NCBI RefSeq assembly: GCF_004367745.1
Contig: NZ_CP037993.1
Location: 620,001-684,000, forward strand
Reading direction: 5' to 3'
Length of the DNA stretch: 64,000 nucleotides
Origin: Herbaspirillum huttiense
GTDB taxonomy: Bacteria > Pseudomonadota > Gammaproteobacteria > Burkholderiales > Burkholderiaceae_D
Made by a program: the position numbers and the translations under genes. The notes under the pieces are model-generated. The model saw only the letters and a program-made list of their open reading frames with translations. It had not been told where the DNA came from and ran no database searches. Below are positions 26,593 to 34,501 of the stretch, piece by piece (positions within the stretch are counted from its first letter, which is position 1; each line of letters begins with the position of its first letter).

Positions 26593-27089
26593 CGAGCACG
26601 CAGTGACTGGGTGACATGCAACGGAACCCGCGATGCCATCAGCGCCGCCCACCTCCGGCGCACAACGGGACACGGCCTCTTTTTTCTTCGGGCCAATATA
26701 CCGGAATTACGTTGGGCCAGCAAAAAGCGGTCAAGTCACTAAAAGCGGTCAAGTCACTGTCGGCGGCAATGCCGGGCCTCTTGATGGCGTGACGCTCCTT
26801 GCCGGTAGCGACGCAGTAGCCGGGCGGAGCGGCCCTGCCGGGGCGGCCAAGCGGGCGATGCCTACAGAAAAACCACACATTTATCAACAGATACCTGCAA
26901 GATGTCGCATGTGGTGTACAATACGACCTGTACTTGCATCAAGTTGTATTCTTGTTGGTTCCAATTCCGCCTGACTGTCGTTCCCTTCTCGGTCGTTCTG
27001 TTTTCTTTCCTTCGGTTTCAGTTCTTGGTTTCAAGTGCCTATCAGGCATCTGCCTTCATTCGTCCCAAACTTTTCCAAAGGAAACAAAC
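26593..27089 (+). other. Upstream region of the cold-shock gene
   Basis: 497 bp without a protein gene. It contains an exact 18-bp tandem duplication at 26723-26758, and about 150 bp before the csp start a possible -10 (TACAAT at about 26918). The remaining leader is T/C-rich (GTTCTGTTTTCTTTCCTTCG), like the long structured 5' leaders of cspA-family mRNAs. The exact transcription start cannot be placed. Confidence 0.45.
26723..26758. repeat. Perfect 2 x 18-bp tandem repeat
   Basis: AAAAGCGGTCAAGTCACT occurs twice head to tail, between the HD-GYP gene and the csp leader. It may be a duplicated protein-binding site or simple slippage. Confidence 0.9.
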
Positions 27090-27299
27090 ATGAGCACTCA
27101 AACCGGCGTAGTCAAATGGTTCAACGATGCCAAGGGCTTCGGCTTCATCACTCCTGATGCTGGCGGCGCTGACGTCTTCGCGCACTTCCAGGACATCCAG
27201 TCCAACGGCTTCCGCAGCCTGTCGGAAAACCAGCGCGTGTCCTTCGACCGCGGTGTCGGCCCCAAGGGTGAAAAGGCCACCAACATCAAGGTCATCTAA
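27090..27299 (+). CDS. Cold-shock domain protein (CspA family)
   Basis: A 69-residue single CSD protein that binds single-stranded RNA and DNA as an RNA chaperone. RNP1 is KGFGFITP (residues 15-22) and RNP2 is VFAHF (about 29-33). The aromatic surface residues are conserved. The start ATG follows AAAGGAAACAAAC, a good ribosome site. Upstream is a long pyrimidine-rich leader, the usual device for cold induction. Downstream is a long structured region ending in a terminator at 27768-27794, which may be its 3' UTR or a separate RNA. Confidence 0.96.
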   Translation: MSTQTGVVKWFNDAKGFGFITPDAGGADVFAHFQDIQSNGFRSLSENQRVSFDRGVGPKGEKATNIKVI

Positions 27300-27429
27300 G
27301 ACCAAGATTTTCGCGCAAGCGAAGCAGAACATCCTCGCTGTCCGCGCCTGAACGCCTCCGGAATTCCATACGCTCCAGAGGCCAGGCCGGCAGACTCCGC
27401 AGTCCTTTCATGTCGGCGCGATTTTTTCG

Positions 27430-27794
27430 CAGACTCTCACCTGGCAGATAGCCAGGGAGGGCCGGTACCGAAGGTCAGGGCAGCGCAGGACGTCGTTCCT
27501 GCCAGAGACTCAGCTGTGGCCGTGCAGATAGCGCGGGCAGGTGAACCACAAAGGCAGGAGCGCGTCAGTCACGGCGCAAGCCGTGTAGCAAATAGTTAAT
27601 TAATCGCTCGTAGAGCGTGACACCGGCCCGCACCAACGGCGGCCTCCGGACCACAACACGAACACCTGGATTGCGACCGCACCGGCCAGATAGACCGGGC
27701 AGGACACTCTCGCAGCACCTGGCAGATCGCCAGGGTCATGAGGGAATCCAGCGTTAATCAATGAACGGCCCATCTGGTTTCAGATGGGCTTTTT
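27430..27794 (+). ncRNA. Candidate structured RNA downstream of the cold-shock gene
   Basis: About 365 nt with no plausible reading frame but many compact hairpins. CCTGGC-AGATA-GCCAGG lies at about 27440-27456, GCAGGA-CGTCGT-TCCTGC near 27485, CACGGC-GCAA-GCCGTG at 27570-27585 (a GNRA tetraloop), and CTGGC-AGATC-GCCAG near 27720. The loop motif CAGATAG or CAGATCG recurs four times (near 27445, 27526, 27687 and 27723). The region ends at a rho-independent terminator. It could be an independent small RNA or the 3' UTR of csp mRNA. No known RNA family was recognised. Confidence 0.4.
27768..27794 (+). terminator. Rho-independent terminator
   Basis: The stem GCCCATCTG/CAGATGGGC has loop GTTT and is followed by TTTTT. 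The T-tract is on the plus strand, so it terminates the csp or RNA transcript rather than the convergent transketolase gene. Confidence 0.88.
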
Positions 27795-27828
27795 GCGTTC
27801 TGGAACCGATATAAATCATATAAATGGT

Positions 27829-29832
27829 TTATGTCGTCTGGCTGTGCGGACTGTCCAGCAGCTGCAAAGCCTGCGCCACCACCGCTTCTGGCGTGATGCC
27901 GAAATGCCGGTACAGCACATCCGCTGGCCCCGGCGCACCGAAGCCCGCCATGCCGACGAAGCCGCCGCGCGCGCCCAGATAGCGATCCCAGCCAAAGCGC
28001 ACCGCCGCTTCCACCCCGATACGGATTGTGTCCTTGCCCAATACCGCGTCGCGATAGCGGCTGTCCTGCTGGTCGAACAATTCCCAGCACGGCAGCGATA
28101 CCACGGCGGTGGCCACGCCCCGCGCTTCCAGCAGGTCGCGCGCAGCACAAGCGATGGCCACCTCCGAACCGGTGGCCAGCAAGCTCACCTGGCGCGGCCC
28201 GCACTGCGCTTCTTCCAGCACATATCCCCCGCGCGCACTGAGATTGCTCACCTCGAAGCGCTTGCGGACCGGCGGCAGGCTCTGTCGTGCGAAGACCAGG
28301 CTGACCGGTCCGCTGCGGTGCTGCATGGCGACTTCCCAGCATTCCACCGCCTCGCTGGCATCGGCCGGCCGCATCACCAGCATGTTGGGCATGGCACGCA
28401 GCGAGGCCAGGATTTCCACCGGCTGATGCGTCGGCCCGTTCTTGCCGATGCCGATGGAGTCGTGACTGAACACGAATTTCACCGGCAAGCCCATCAGCGC
28501 AGCCATGCGCATGGCCGGCCGTTCGTAATCCGAGAAGGCCAGATAGGTCACGGCCAGCGGAATCACGCCGCCATGCGCGGCCATGCCATTGGCCATCGCG
28601 CCCATCACGTGTTCGCGTACACCGCAGTGCAGGTAGGCGCCGCTGCGGTCGCTGGCGGTGAAGGCCTTGAGCGAACCCTTGTGCGCCGTGGGCGCTTCAA
28701 GATCGGCGCAGCCCACCATGCGTTCAGGGATCACTTCGGCCAGCAGCTGATTGAGCGCGGCCGAGATCAGGATGCCACCCTGCGCCCGCGCAGGCTCGTG
28801 CGCGCTACGCTTGAATTGCAGCAACACCTCCTGCCATCCATCGGGCAAGTCACCCCGCAGGACACGTTCGAATTCGGCGCGCTGTGTGGGCGGCAGGGCC
28901 TGCAGGCGCTGATGCCAGGCGGCATGTTCATCGCGATTGCGTTGGCCGAAGTTGCGCCACGGCGCAAGGATGTCCTGCGGGATCTCGAAGGGCGCATGCG
29001 GCCATTGCAGCAGATCGCGTGCGGCTTGTGCATCCTCCGCATGGAGCCGTGCGCTGTGGCCGCCGCGCTGGCCCTGCACACGCGGGATGCCACGGCCGAT
29101 GATGGTGCGGCAGGCGATCATCGAGGGACGGTCCGAGGCGCGTGCGGCATCGAGTGCGCGCGAGACCGCCTCGATGTCATGCCCGTCCACCTCCACCACG
29201 TGCCAGCCGGCTACGCGGAAACGCTCGGGCACGTTCTCGCTGATGGAGAGTTCGGTGGCGCCGTCATCGGTGATCTGGTTGTCGTCCCACAGCAGGGTCA
29301 GTTTGGCGAGGCGCAGATGGCCGGCCAGGGAAATCATTTCCTGTCCGATGCCTTCCTGCAGGCAGCCATCGCCGACGAAGGCGTAGGTGCGGTGATTGAC
29401 GATGCCATCGCCGAAGCGCGCATTCAGGTAAGCCTCGGCCACCGCCATGCCGAAGGCATTGGCGATGCCCTGGCCGAGCGGGCCGGTGGTCACTTCGATA
29501 CCAAGTTGCGGATCGTATTCCGGATGGCCGGCACAGTGCGAACCGAATTCACGGAAGTTGCGCACCTGCTCCAGCGAGATGTGTTCATAGCCGGTGAGGT
29601 AGAGCAGGCTGTAGAGCAGCATTGAGCCGTGGCCGTTGGAGAGCACCACGCGGTCGCGGTCCGGCCAGGTCGGATCGGCAGCGTGAAAGCGCAGGTGGCG
29701 GGCGTAGAGTGCGGTGGCGATCTCGGCCATGCCCAGCGGCACGCCTTGATGGCCTTCGGTGGCGCGCACGATGGCGTCGATGGAAAGAAAGCGGATGGCA
29801 TGCGCCAGCGGCTGCAGGGGATGTGGGGTCAT
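27829..29832 (-). CDS. tkt: Transketolase
   Basis: A 667-residue thiamine-diphosphate enzyme transferring two-carbon ketol units in the pentose phosphate or Calvin-type pathways. The ThDP motif is FVGDGCLQEGIGQEMIS...WDDNQIT, with substrate-contact His residues in ATEGHQGVPLGMAE and SNGHGSML. The second half contains REHVMGAMANGMAAHGG and SHDSIGIGKNGPTHQPVE. Start ATG at 29832 (MTPHPLQPL) was chosen by resemblance to other transketolases; a second ATG 15 bases upstream is possible. The sequence is diverged from the housekeeping TktA type, and it faces away from a LysR gene 130 bp upstream on the same strand, so it is probably an additional, specialised copy. Confidence 0.94.
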   Translation of the reverse strand: MTPHPLQPLAHAIRFLSIDAIVRATEGHQGVPLGMAEIATALYARHLRFHAADPTWPDRDRVVLSNGHGSMLLYSLLYLTGYEHISLEQVRNFREFGSHCAGHPEYDPQLGIEVTTGPLGQGIANAFGMAVAEAYLNARFGDGIVNHRTYAFVGDGCLQEGIGQEMISLAGHLRLAKLTLLWDDNQITDDGATELSISENVPERFRVAGWHVVEVDGHDIEAVSRALDAARASDRPSMIACRTIIGRGIPRVQGQRGGHSARLHAEDAQAARDLLQWPHAPFEIPQDILAPWRNFGQRNRDEHAAWHQRLQALPPTQRAEFERVLRGDLPDGWQEVLLQFKRSAHEPARAQGGILISAALNQLLAEVIPERMVGCADLEAPTAHKGSLKAFTASDRSGAYLHCGVREHVMGAMANGMAAHGGVIPLAVTYLAFSDYERPAMRMAALMGLPVKFVFSHDSIGIGKNGPTHQPVEILASLRAMPNMLVMRPADASEAVECWEVAMQHRSGPVSLVFARQSLPPVRKRFEVSNLSARGGYVLEEAQCGPRQVSLLATGSEVAIACAARDLLEARGVATAVVSLPCWELFDQQDSRYRDAVLGKDTIRIGVEAAVRFGWDRYLGARGGFVGMAGFGAPGPADVLYRHFGITPEAVVAQALQLLDSPHSQTT

Positions 29833-29962
29833 GACAGCAAGACGCATCTGCCCGGCAGAACAGGGCGATGCGTCAGTCTCCGTTGTAATGGTGGAGACTT
29901 ATTCTTGGCGGTCGGTACGGGTGCAGGCAAGCGATGAAAATTCAGGCTTGGCTGAATTGGCG

Positions 29963-30850
29963 TCAAGTAGACGCAAGTTTCCCGCTCTCTTCACGCAACC
30001 ACTGCAGGAACAACACCACCTCCGGCCGCGATTTGTTGCGTGCCGGGCAGACCGCAAAGTGTTGCGTGATCTCCAGCGTCATGCCGTCCGCAAACACCGG
30101 CTGCAGCCGTCCGCTGGCCAGATGCCCGGCACCGAAGGCATCGCTCTCGAAGACTACGCCCAATCCCTGTACCGCTGCTTCGATGCTCATCATGGCGCGG
30201 TCGAAGCGCAGGGCGATGCGTTCCGGACGCAGGTCCGGCGCGTAGCGGGCAAACCATTCCGGCCATTGCAGCAGGCTGCCGCGCGACTGGATCAGCGGGG
30301 CCAGCACCAGGTCTTCCGGGGTCTCGATGCGATGGCGCGCGAGAAAATCGGGACTGGCCATCGGGATCACCTGCTCCGACAACACCGGTTCGATTTCCAG
30401 GTCCGGCCAGTGCGGTACGCCGCAGCGGATGTCCAGATCCACCTGCCCGATCTCGAAATCGGAAATTTCCGGCGAGGCCGACAAGCCGAAGGCGATCTCC
30501 GGATAGCGCTGCGTAAAGCGTCCGATGCGCGGCATCAGCCACAGGCTCGCGAAGCTGGGGCTGGAATGGATCTGCAGCGAATTCTCCACGCCATGCCGCA
30601 AATCGTCGGTGGCCGAATTGATCGCCCCGAGCGCACCGGCCACGCGGTTGAGATAGCTCTGTCCTGCCGGCGTGAGCTCCACACCCTTGGTGGAACGCTC
30701 GAACAGGCGCAGCCCCAGCAGCTTTTCCAGACGCGCCACCTGGTGGCTGATGGCCGACGGCGTGAGATGCAATTCAGCCGCCGCAAGATTGAAACTCTTG
30801 CGGCGTGCGATCGCTTCGAAGGCCATCAGAGAGGTCAGTGGAGGAATCAT
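29963..30850 (-). CDS. LysR-family regulator (GcvA-like)
   Basis: A 295-residue LysR regulator. The winged helix-turn-helix occupies residues 1-62 (RKSFNLAAAELHLTPSAISHQVARLEKLLG). The effector domain includes the GcvA/AmpR-type block FGLSASPEISDFEIGQVDLDIRCG. It lies between transketolase (same strand, downstream) and an SDR/TRAP pair (divergent, upstream), so it may control either set. Target sites were not pinned down in the 284-bp divergent region. The inducer is unknown. Confidence 0.92.
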   Translation of the reverse strand: MIPPLTSLMAFEAIARRKSFNLAAAELHLTPSAISHQVARLEKLLGLRLFERSTKGVELTPAGQSYLNRVAGALGAINSATDDLRHGVENSLQIHSSPSFASLWLMPRIGRFTQRYPEIAFGLSASPEISDFEIGQVDLDIRCGVPHWPDLEIEPVLSEQVIPMASPDFLARHRIETPEDLVLAPLIQSRGSLLQWPEWFARYAPDLRPERIALRFDRAMMSIEAAVQGLGVVFESDAFGAGHLASGRLQPVFADGMTLEITQHFAVCPARNKSRPEVVLFLQWLREESGKLAST

Positions 30851-31134
30851 GGTGTCTCGGTTTTTGGTCTTGTGAACATTTCTGCTGCGTCACGGCATGC
30901 GCGGGCGCGGGCTCGCGGCCGATTTTAGCGCATCGATCCGGCAGATGAAGCTTCGTCACATTTTCATGACAAAGCATCACTTGTCGCAGCCGGATGAAAG
31001 TTCGAAGATCGCCGCCAGAACAACAGGGAGACATCCGTCCATGCGCGCTATCTGGCGCGGCATCCGCTCGCAGGAGGACTGCGCGGAGGTCTTCACCGTT
31101 GCTCATTCGCATGCCACTTTCAGGAGACCACACC

Positions 31135-31884
31135 ATGCTGCTCAAGAACAAAGTTGCCGTCATTACCGGCGGTGCCGGGCTCAACGGCCTGGGATTTTCC
31201 ACCGCGCGCCTGATGGCTGCGCAAGGCGCGCGCGTCGTCATCCTCGACCTTGAACGCGCCGAGCCTTCCACCGCTGCGGCCCGTCTGGGCGAGGGCCATC
31301 TCGGCCTGGTGGCCGACGTCACCGACAAGGCCTCCTGCGAGGCCGCAGCGCAAGCGATCCTGCAGCAGTTCGGCCGCATCGACATCCTGGTCAACAATGC
31401 CGGCATTACCCAGCCCGCCAAATTCCTCGACATCAGCGGCAAGGACTATGACCGCATCCTCGATGTCAGCCTGCGCGGCACGCTCTACATGTCGCAGGCA
31501 GTGCTGCCGGCCATGCGCGCGCAGCAGGGCGGTTCCATCGTCTGCATCTCCTCGGTCTCGGCCCAGCGCGGTGGCGGCATCCTGGGCGGTCCGCACTATT
31601 CGGCGGCCAAGGCTGGCGTACTGGGTCTGGCGCGGGCCATGGCGCGCGAGTTCGGACCGGACGGCATCCGCGTCAATTGCGTCACGCCCGGCCTCATCTC
31701 GACCGACATCAACAAGGACATCCTCAGTGCCGAGAAGAAAGCCGAGATCGCCCAGACCATTCCCCTGGGCCGCCTGGGCGGGCCGGACGACGTGGGCGGC
31801 GTCTGCGTGTTCCTGGCCAGCGACCTGTCGCAGTACTGCACCGGCATCACGCTGGACGTCAACGGCGGCATGCTGATCCATTGA
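31135..31884 (+). CDS. Short-chain dehydrogenase/reductase (FabG-like)
   Basis: A 249-residue classical SDR. The cofactor motif is TGGAGLNGLGFSTA (residues 10-23), the NNAG motif is in LVNNAGITQ, and the catalytic Ser/Tyr/Lys are in CISSVSAQ and YSAAKAG. The acidic residue at the end of strand 2 (LDLER) favours NAD. The start ATG is preceded by CAGGAGACCACACC. The TRAP binding-protein gene follows 79 bp downstream, suggesting a two-gene transcript for uptake and oxidation of an organic acid or sugar derivative. The substrate is unknown. Confidence 0.92.
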   Translation: MLLKNKVAVITGGAGLNGLGFSTARLMAAQGARVVILDLERAEPSTAAARLGEGHLGLVADVTDKASCEAAAQAILQQFGRIDILVNNAGITQPAKFLDISGKDYDRILDVSLRGTLYMSQAVLPAMRAQQGGSIVCISSVSAQRGGGILGGPHYSAAKAGVLGLARAMAREFGPDGIRVNCVTPGLISTDINKDILSAEKKAEIAQTIPLGRLGGPDDVGGVCVFLASDLSQYCTGITLDVNGGMLIH

Positions 31885-31963
31885 GTTGTTCACGCGCCGC
31901 TCGGTCGTGTGGCCCGGCGCGGTTTCATCGATTCCCACCATAAAAAATGCCAGGAGACAAAAG

Positions 31964-33001
31964 ATGAAAGACGAGATCGCATCAAAGAAGATGAGCCGCC
32001 GCCAGATCCTGAAGGCAGGCGCTGTCGGCGCTGCACTACCGCTGTTTTCCATCCTCACGCGGCCCGCCAATGCGGCCGAGTTTACTTATAAATTCGCCAC
32101 CGGCCAGGATCCTTCGCACCCGGTCAACAAGCGCGCGCAGGAAGCCATCGACCGCATCCGCAACGCCACCAACGGGCGCATGGAGATCAAGCTGTTTCCG
32201 GCCAACCAGCTGGGTTCCGATACCGACCTGATGTCGCAGATCCGCAATGGCGGTGTGGAATTCTTCAACCAGGCCAATACCGTGCTCTCCACGCTGGTGC
32301 CGGCCGCCGGTATCGTCAATACCGGTTTTGCCTTCCAGGATTACGCGGCCGTGTGGAAGGCCATGGACGGCCCGCTCGGCACGCACGTGCGCGCGCAGAT
32401 CGAGAAGGTGGGACTGCTGACCATGTCCAAGCCATGGGACAACGGCTTCCGCCAGATCACCACCTCGACCAAGGCGATCAGGAGTGCCGCCGACGTCAAG
32501 GGCCTGAAGCTGCGCGTGCCGGCAGCACCGATGCTGACCTCGCTGTTTTCGGCACTGGGCGCGAGTCCCACGCCGATCAATTTCAACGAGGTCTATTCGT
32601 CGCTGCAGACCAAGCTGGTGGAAGGGCAGGAAAATCCGCTGGCCATCATCAGCACCGCACGGCTTTACGAAGTGCAGAAGTTCTGCACGCTCTCCAATCA
32701 CGTCTGGGACGCCTACTGGATTCTCGGCAACCGCCGCGCCTTCGACAAGCTGCCCAAGGACATCCAGGAGATCGTCCGCCGCGAACTCGATCAGGCCGCC
32801 ACCGATGAGCGCGCCGACATCGCCAGCTTCTCCGGCATGGCCCGCAATGACCTGGCCGGCAAGGGTTTGCAGATCGTCGATGCGGACAAGGACTCCTTCA
32901 AGCAGGCGCTGGCACAGGCCAATTTCTACAAGGACATGCGCGCCAGGTTTGGCGAGGAGGCGTGGAAGCTGCTGGAATCCAGCGTCGGCGCACTGGGCTG
33001 A
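31964..33001 (+). CDS. TRAP transporter periplasmic substrate-binding protein (DctP family)
   Basis: A 345-residue DctP-type binding protein. It has a Tat signal (SRRQILKAG at residues 11-19, hydrophobic stretch, cleavage near ANA/AE at 37). The mature protein has the typical FATGQDPSHPVNKRAQEAI start and the ligand-binding Arg in LKLRVPAAP, followed by NFNEVYSSLQTKLVEGQENPL. CAGGAG precedes the start. No DctQ/DctM membrane genes follow; the next feature is a terminator at 33071. It is therefore an orphan subunit that must use a membrane component encoded elsewhere or have a sensor role. Confidence 0.93.
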   Translation: MKDEIASKKMSRRQILKAGAVGAALPLFSILTRPANAAEFTYKFATGQDPSHPVNKRAQEAIDRIRNATNGRMEIKLFPANQLGSDTDLMSQIRNGGVEFFNQANTVLSTLVPAAGIVNTGFAFQDYAAVWKAMDGPLGTHVRAQIEKVGLLTMSKPWDNGFRQITTSTKAIRSAADVKGLKLRVPAAPMLTSLFSALGASPTPINFNEVYSSLQTKLVEGQENPLAIISTARLYEVQKFCTLSNHVWDAYWILGNRRAFDKLPKDIQEIVRRELDQAATDERADIASFSGMARNDLAGKGLQIVDADKDSFKQALAQANFYKDMRARFGEEAWKLLESSVGALG

Positions 33002-33070
33002 GGAGCTGCATCAGAACTCCGCAGAGGGAATACGTAATACAGAATCCAAAATCAAGAATGCGGAAAAGAG

Positions 33071-33100
33071 AAAGGCCGGAGACAGTTTGCTCCGGCCTTT
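33071..33100 (+). terminator. Terminator of the SDR-TRAP unit
   Basis: AAAGGCCGGA and TCCGGCCTTT form a perfect 10-bp stem with a 10-nt loop, 70 bp after the DctP stop. The A/T flanks allow bidirectional use, which would also serve the convergent small lipoprotein gene. Confidence 0.85.
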
Positions 33101-33124
33101 TGCGTTTGACACCGGTGCAAAATC

Positions 33125-33277
33125 TCAGCGTGGCCCACCGCCATGTCCGCCGTCACCCCAGCCGCCGCGCGGTCCGCCGCCGCCCGGGCCGGGTCCGCAG
33201 AACCAGGGCGCGCAGACGCAGCCCCCCAGCGTGGTCAGCAGCAGCGCTGCAGCCAGCAGCGTCGTCAATCGTTTCAT
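33125..33277 (-). CDS. Small Gly-rich lipoprotein
   Basis: A 50-residue protein that is too short for most gene finders. MKRLTTLLAAALLLTTLGGC is a complete lipoprotein signal with lipobox LGGC (Cys20 anchored). The mature tail has two further Cys and is dominated by Gly and Pro (GPGPGGGGPRGGW, GDGGHGGGPR). A GAGG lies seven bases before the start ATG. No partner gene is recognisable. Similar tiny lipoproteins are common in Burkholderiales, with unknown roles. Confidence 0.62.
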   Translation of the reverse strand: MKRLTTLLAAALLLTTLGGCVCAPWFCGPGPGGGGPRGGWGDGGHGGGPR

Positions 33278-33399
33278 GGTCAACCTCATGCAAAGAAATG
33301 GAAAGAGATGCAGTGAGGCAGCATTGAACTACGTGGGACTGCTAAGCGCAGTCAGGCAATTGCAACAAAGGATGTCACTTGCCGGGGAGAGCGCTCGCT

Positions 33400-34026
33400 T
33401 CAATCGAAGCCGCGTACGCGCTCCTTGTCCATGCGCGGCAATTCCCAGTGAAAGCGGATCGCCAGCAGGCGCACCGAAAATCCCAGCAGCAGGGAGCTCA
33501 GGGTGGCGATGCGGCCATCGATCTGCCAGTGCAGGATCAGCACATACAGGGTGCCGGTCAGCAGCGACACGCTGGCATAGATCTCGCGCCGCAGGACCAG
33601 CGGAATCTCGTTGCACAGTACATCGCGCAGCAAGCCGCCAAACACGCCCGTGACCATGCCCAGCATCACCACGATGGCCGGGTGGAAGTTGTCGAAGCTG
33701 CGCGCGATATCGCAGCCAATGATGGTGAAAGCCACCAGCCCCAGTGCATCCACCACCAGGAAAGCGGACTTGAAATGATGCAGGGCGCGCGCCGCGACTG
33801 CTGCCACGATCGCCGCGCAGATGGTGAAGCCCAGATATTCGGGATGCGCCACCCAGCCCAGCGGATAGTGGCCGATCAGGATGTCGCGCACGGTCCCGCC
33901 ACCCAGCGCCGCCACCGTGCCGATGAGGCAGATGCCGAAGATGTCCATGTCCTTGCGGATGCCCATGAGCGCGCCAGAGATGGCTTCGGCGCAGATGGCG
34001 ATGAGGTAGATGGTATGCAGCAGCAT
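33400..34026 (-). CDS. TRIC-family (YadS/YicG-like) membrane channel protein
   Basis: A 208-residue inner-membrane protein with seven hydrophobic segments in two related halves. The family glycine motifs are present in both halves: AALGGGTVRDILIG near residue 40 and GVFGGLLRDVLCNEIP near residue 125. These are the UPF0126/TRIC signatures associated with cation or amino-acid channels. The start MLLHTIYLIAICAEA was chosen because it leads directly into helix 1; the frame upstream to 34101 is unlikely. The transported ion is not known. Confidence 0.88.
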   Translation of the reverse strand: MLLHTIYLIAICAEAISGALMGIRKDMDIFGICLIGTVAALGGGTVRDILIGHYPLGWVAHPEYLGFTICAAIVAAVAARALHHFKSAFLVVDALGLVAFTIIGCDIARSFDNFHPAIVVMLGMVTGVFGGLLRDVLCNEIPLVLRREIYASVSLLTGTLYVLILHWQIDGRIATLSSLLLGFSVRLLAIRFHWELPRMDKERVRGFD

Positions 34027-34107
34027 GGCAGGGTCCGGGCTGGCGGTAGTCGCGAAGCCCGAATTATTGCATGGCGCGGTCCCGGCGCCATGCTGCGGCA
34101 CCCAAGA

Positions 34108-34317
34108 TCAGGCGGAGGTATCGATGATGTTGCCGATGGCCTTGACGCCCGAGGTCACGCTGTCGGCCACCGAATGCGCAGCCGAGGAAACGGCATCGAC
34201 CGTGGTGTCGTAGGCGCTTTCAATCTCGTCACCGACTTCGGAGGCGACGTTCTTGATGGGCTGGATGATGGTGTTGTAGAAGCTGCTGTTGCCGGAGGAG
34301 ACCGAAGACACGCTCAT
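34108..34317 (-). CDS. Small Ser/Ala-rich protein of unknown function
   Basis: A 69-residue protein, MSVSSVSSGNSSFYN onward, with AAGGGAG as a good ribosome site. The body is an amphipathic helix rich in Ala, Ser and Val (DAVSSAAHSVADSVTSGVKA). There is no signal peptide or Cys. It resembles small phasin-like or apolipoprotein-like helices, but no family could be assigned. It is separated from the TRIC gene by 81 bp on the same strand and from the chemoreceptor gene by 184 bp. Confidence 0.6.
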   Translation of the reverse strand: MSVSSVSSGNSSFYNTIIQPIKNVASEVGDEIESAYDTTVDAVSSAAHSVADSVTSGVKAIGNIIDTSA

Positions 34318-34469
34318 GTGAAACTCCCTTGTAGTGGTAGGCAGCCAGCATCCCCCTCTGATGAGGGAGATGCGGACAGGAGTTCATCATAGGCAAGCGC
34401 GGTGAGCGTGCAAAGATGCAGACACCCCCTTATCGGGTAAAGAAATGCAATGCCTTGTAAAGCGGTGTA

Positions 34470-34493
34470 GGCATGCCGCTTGCACGGCATGCC
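34470..34493 (-). terminator. Hairpin downstream of the PAS chemoreceptor gene
   Basis: GGCATGCCG and CGGCATGCC form a 9-bp stem with a 6-nt loop, eight bases past the stop at 34502. There is no clear T-tract. The arms are related to the hairpin after the other chemoreceptor at 14287-14308. Confidence 0.45.
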
Positions 34494-34501
34494 ACCGGGC
34501 C

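Noticed and set aside
27430..27794. Structured region considered as RNase P RNA, tmRNA, 6S or CsrB-type RNA
   Set aside because: The diagnostic conserved segments of these RNAs were not found, and the GGA triplets are not placed in hairpin loops as in CsrB-type RNAs.
27784..29625. Plus-strand frame of 613 codons opposite transketolase
   Set aside because: Low-complexity His/Gln/Arg composition and complete overlap with an intact transketolase gene.
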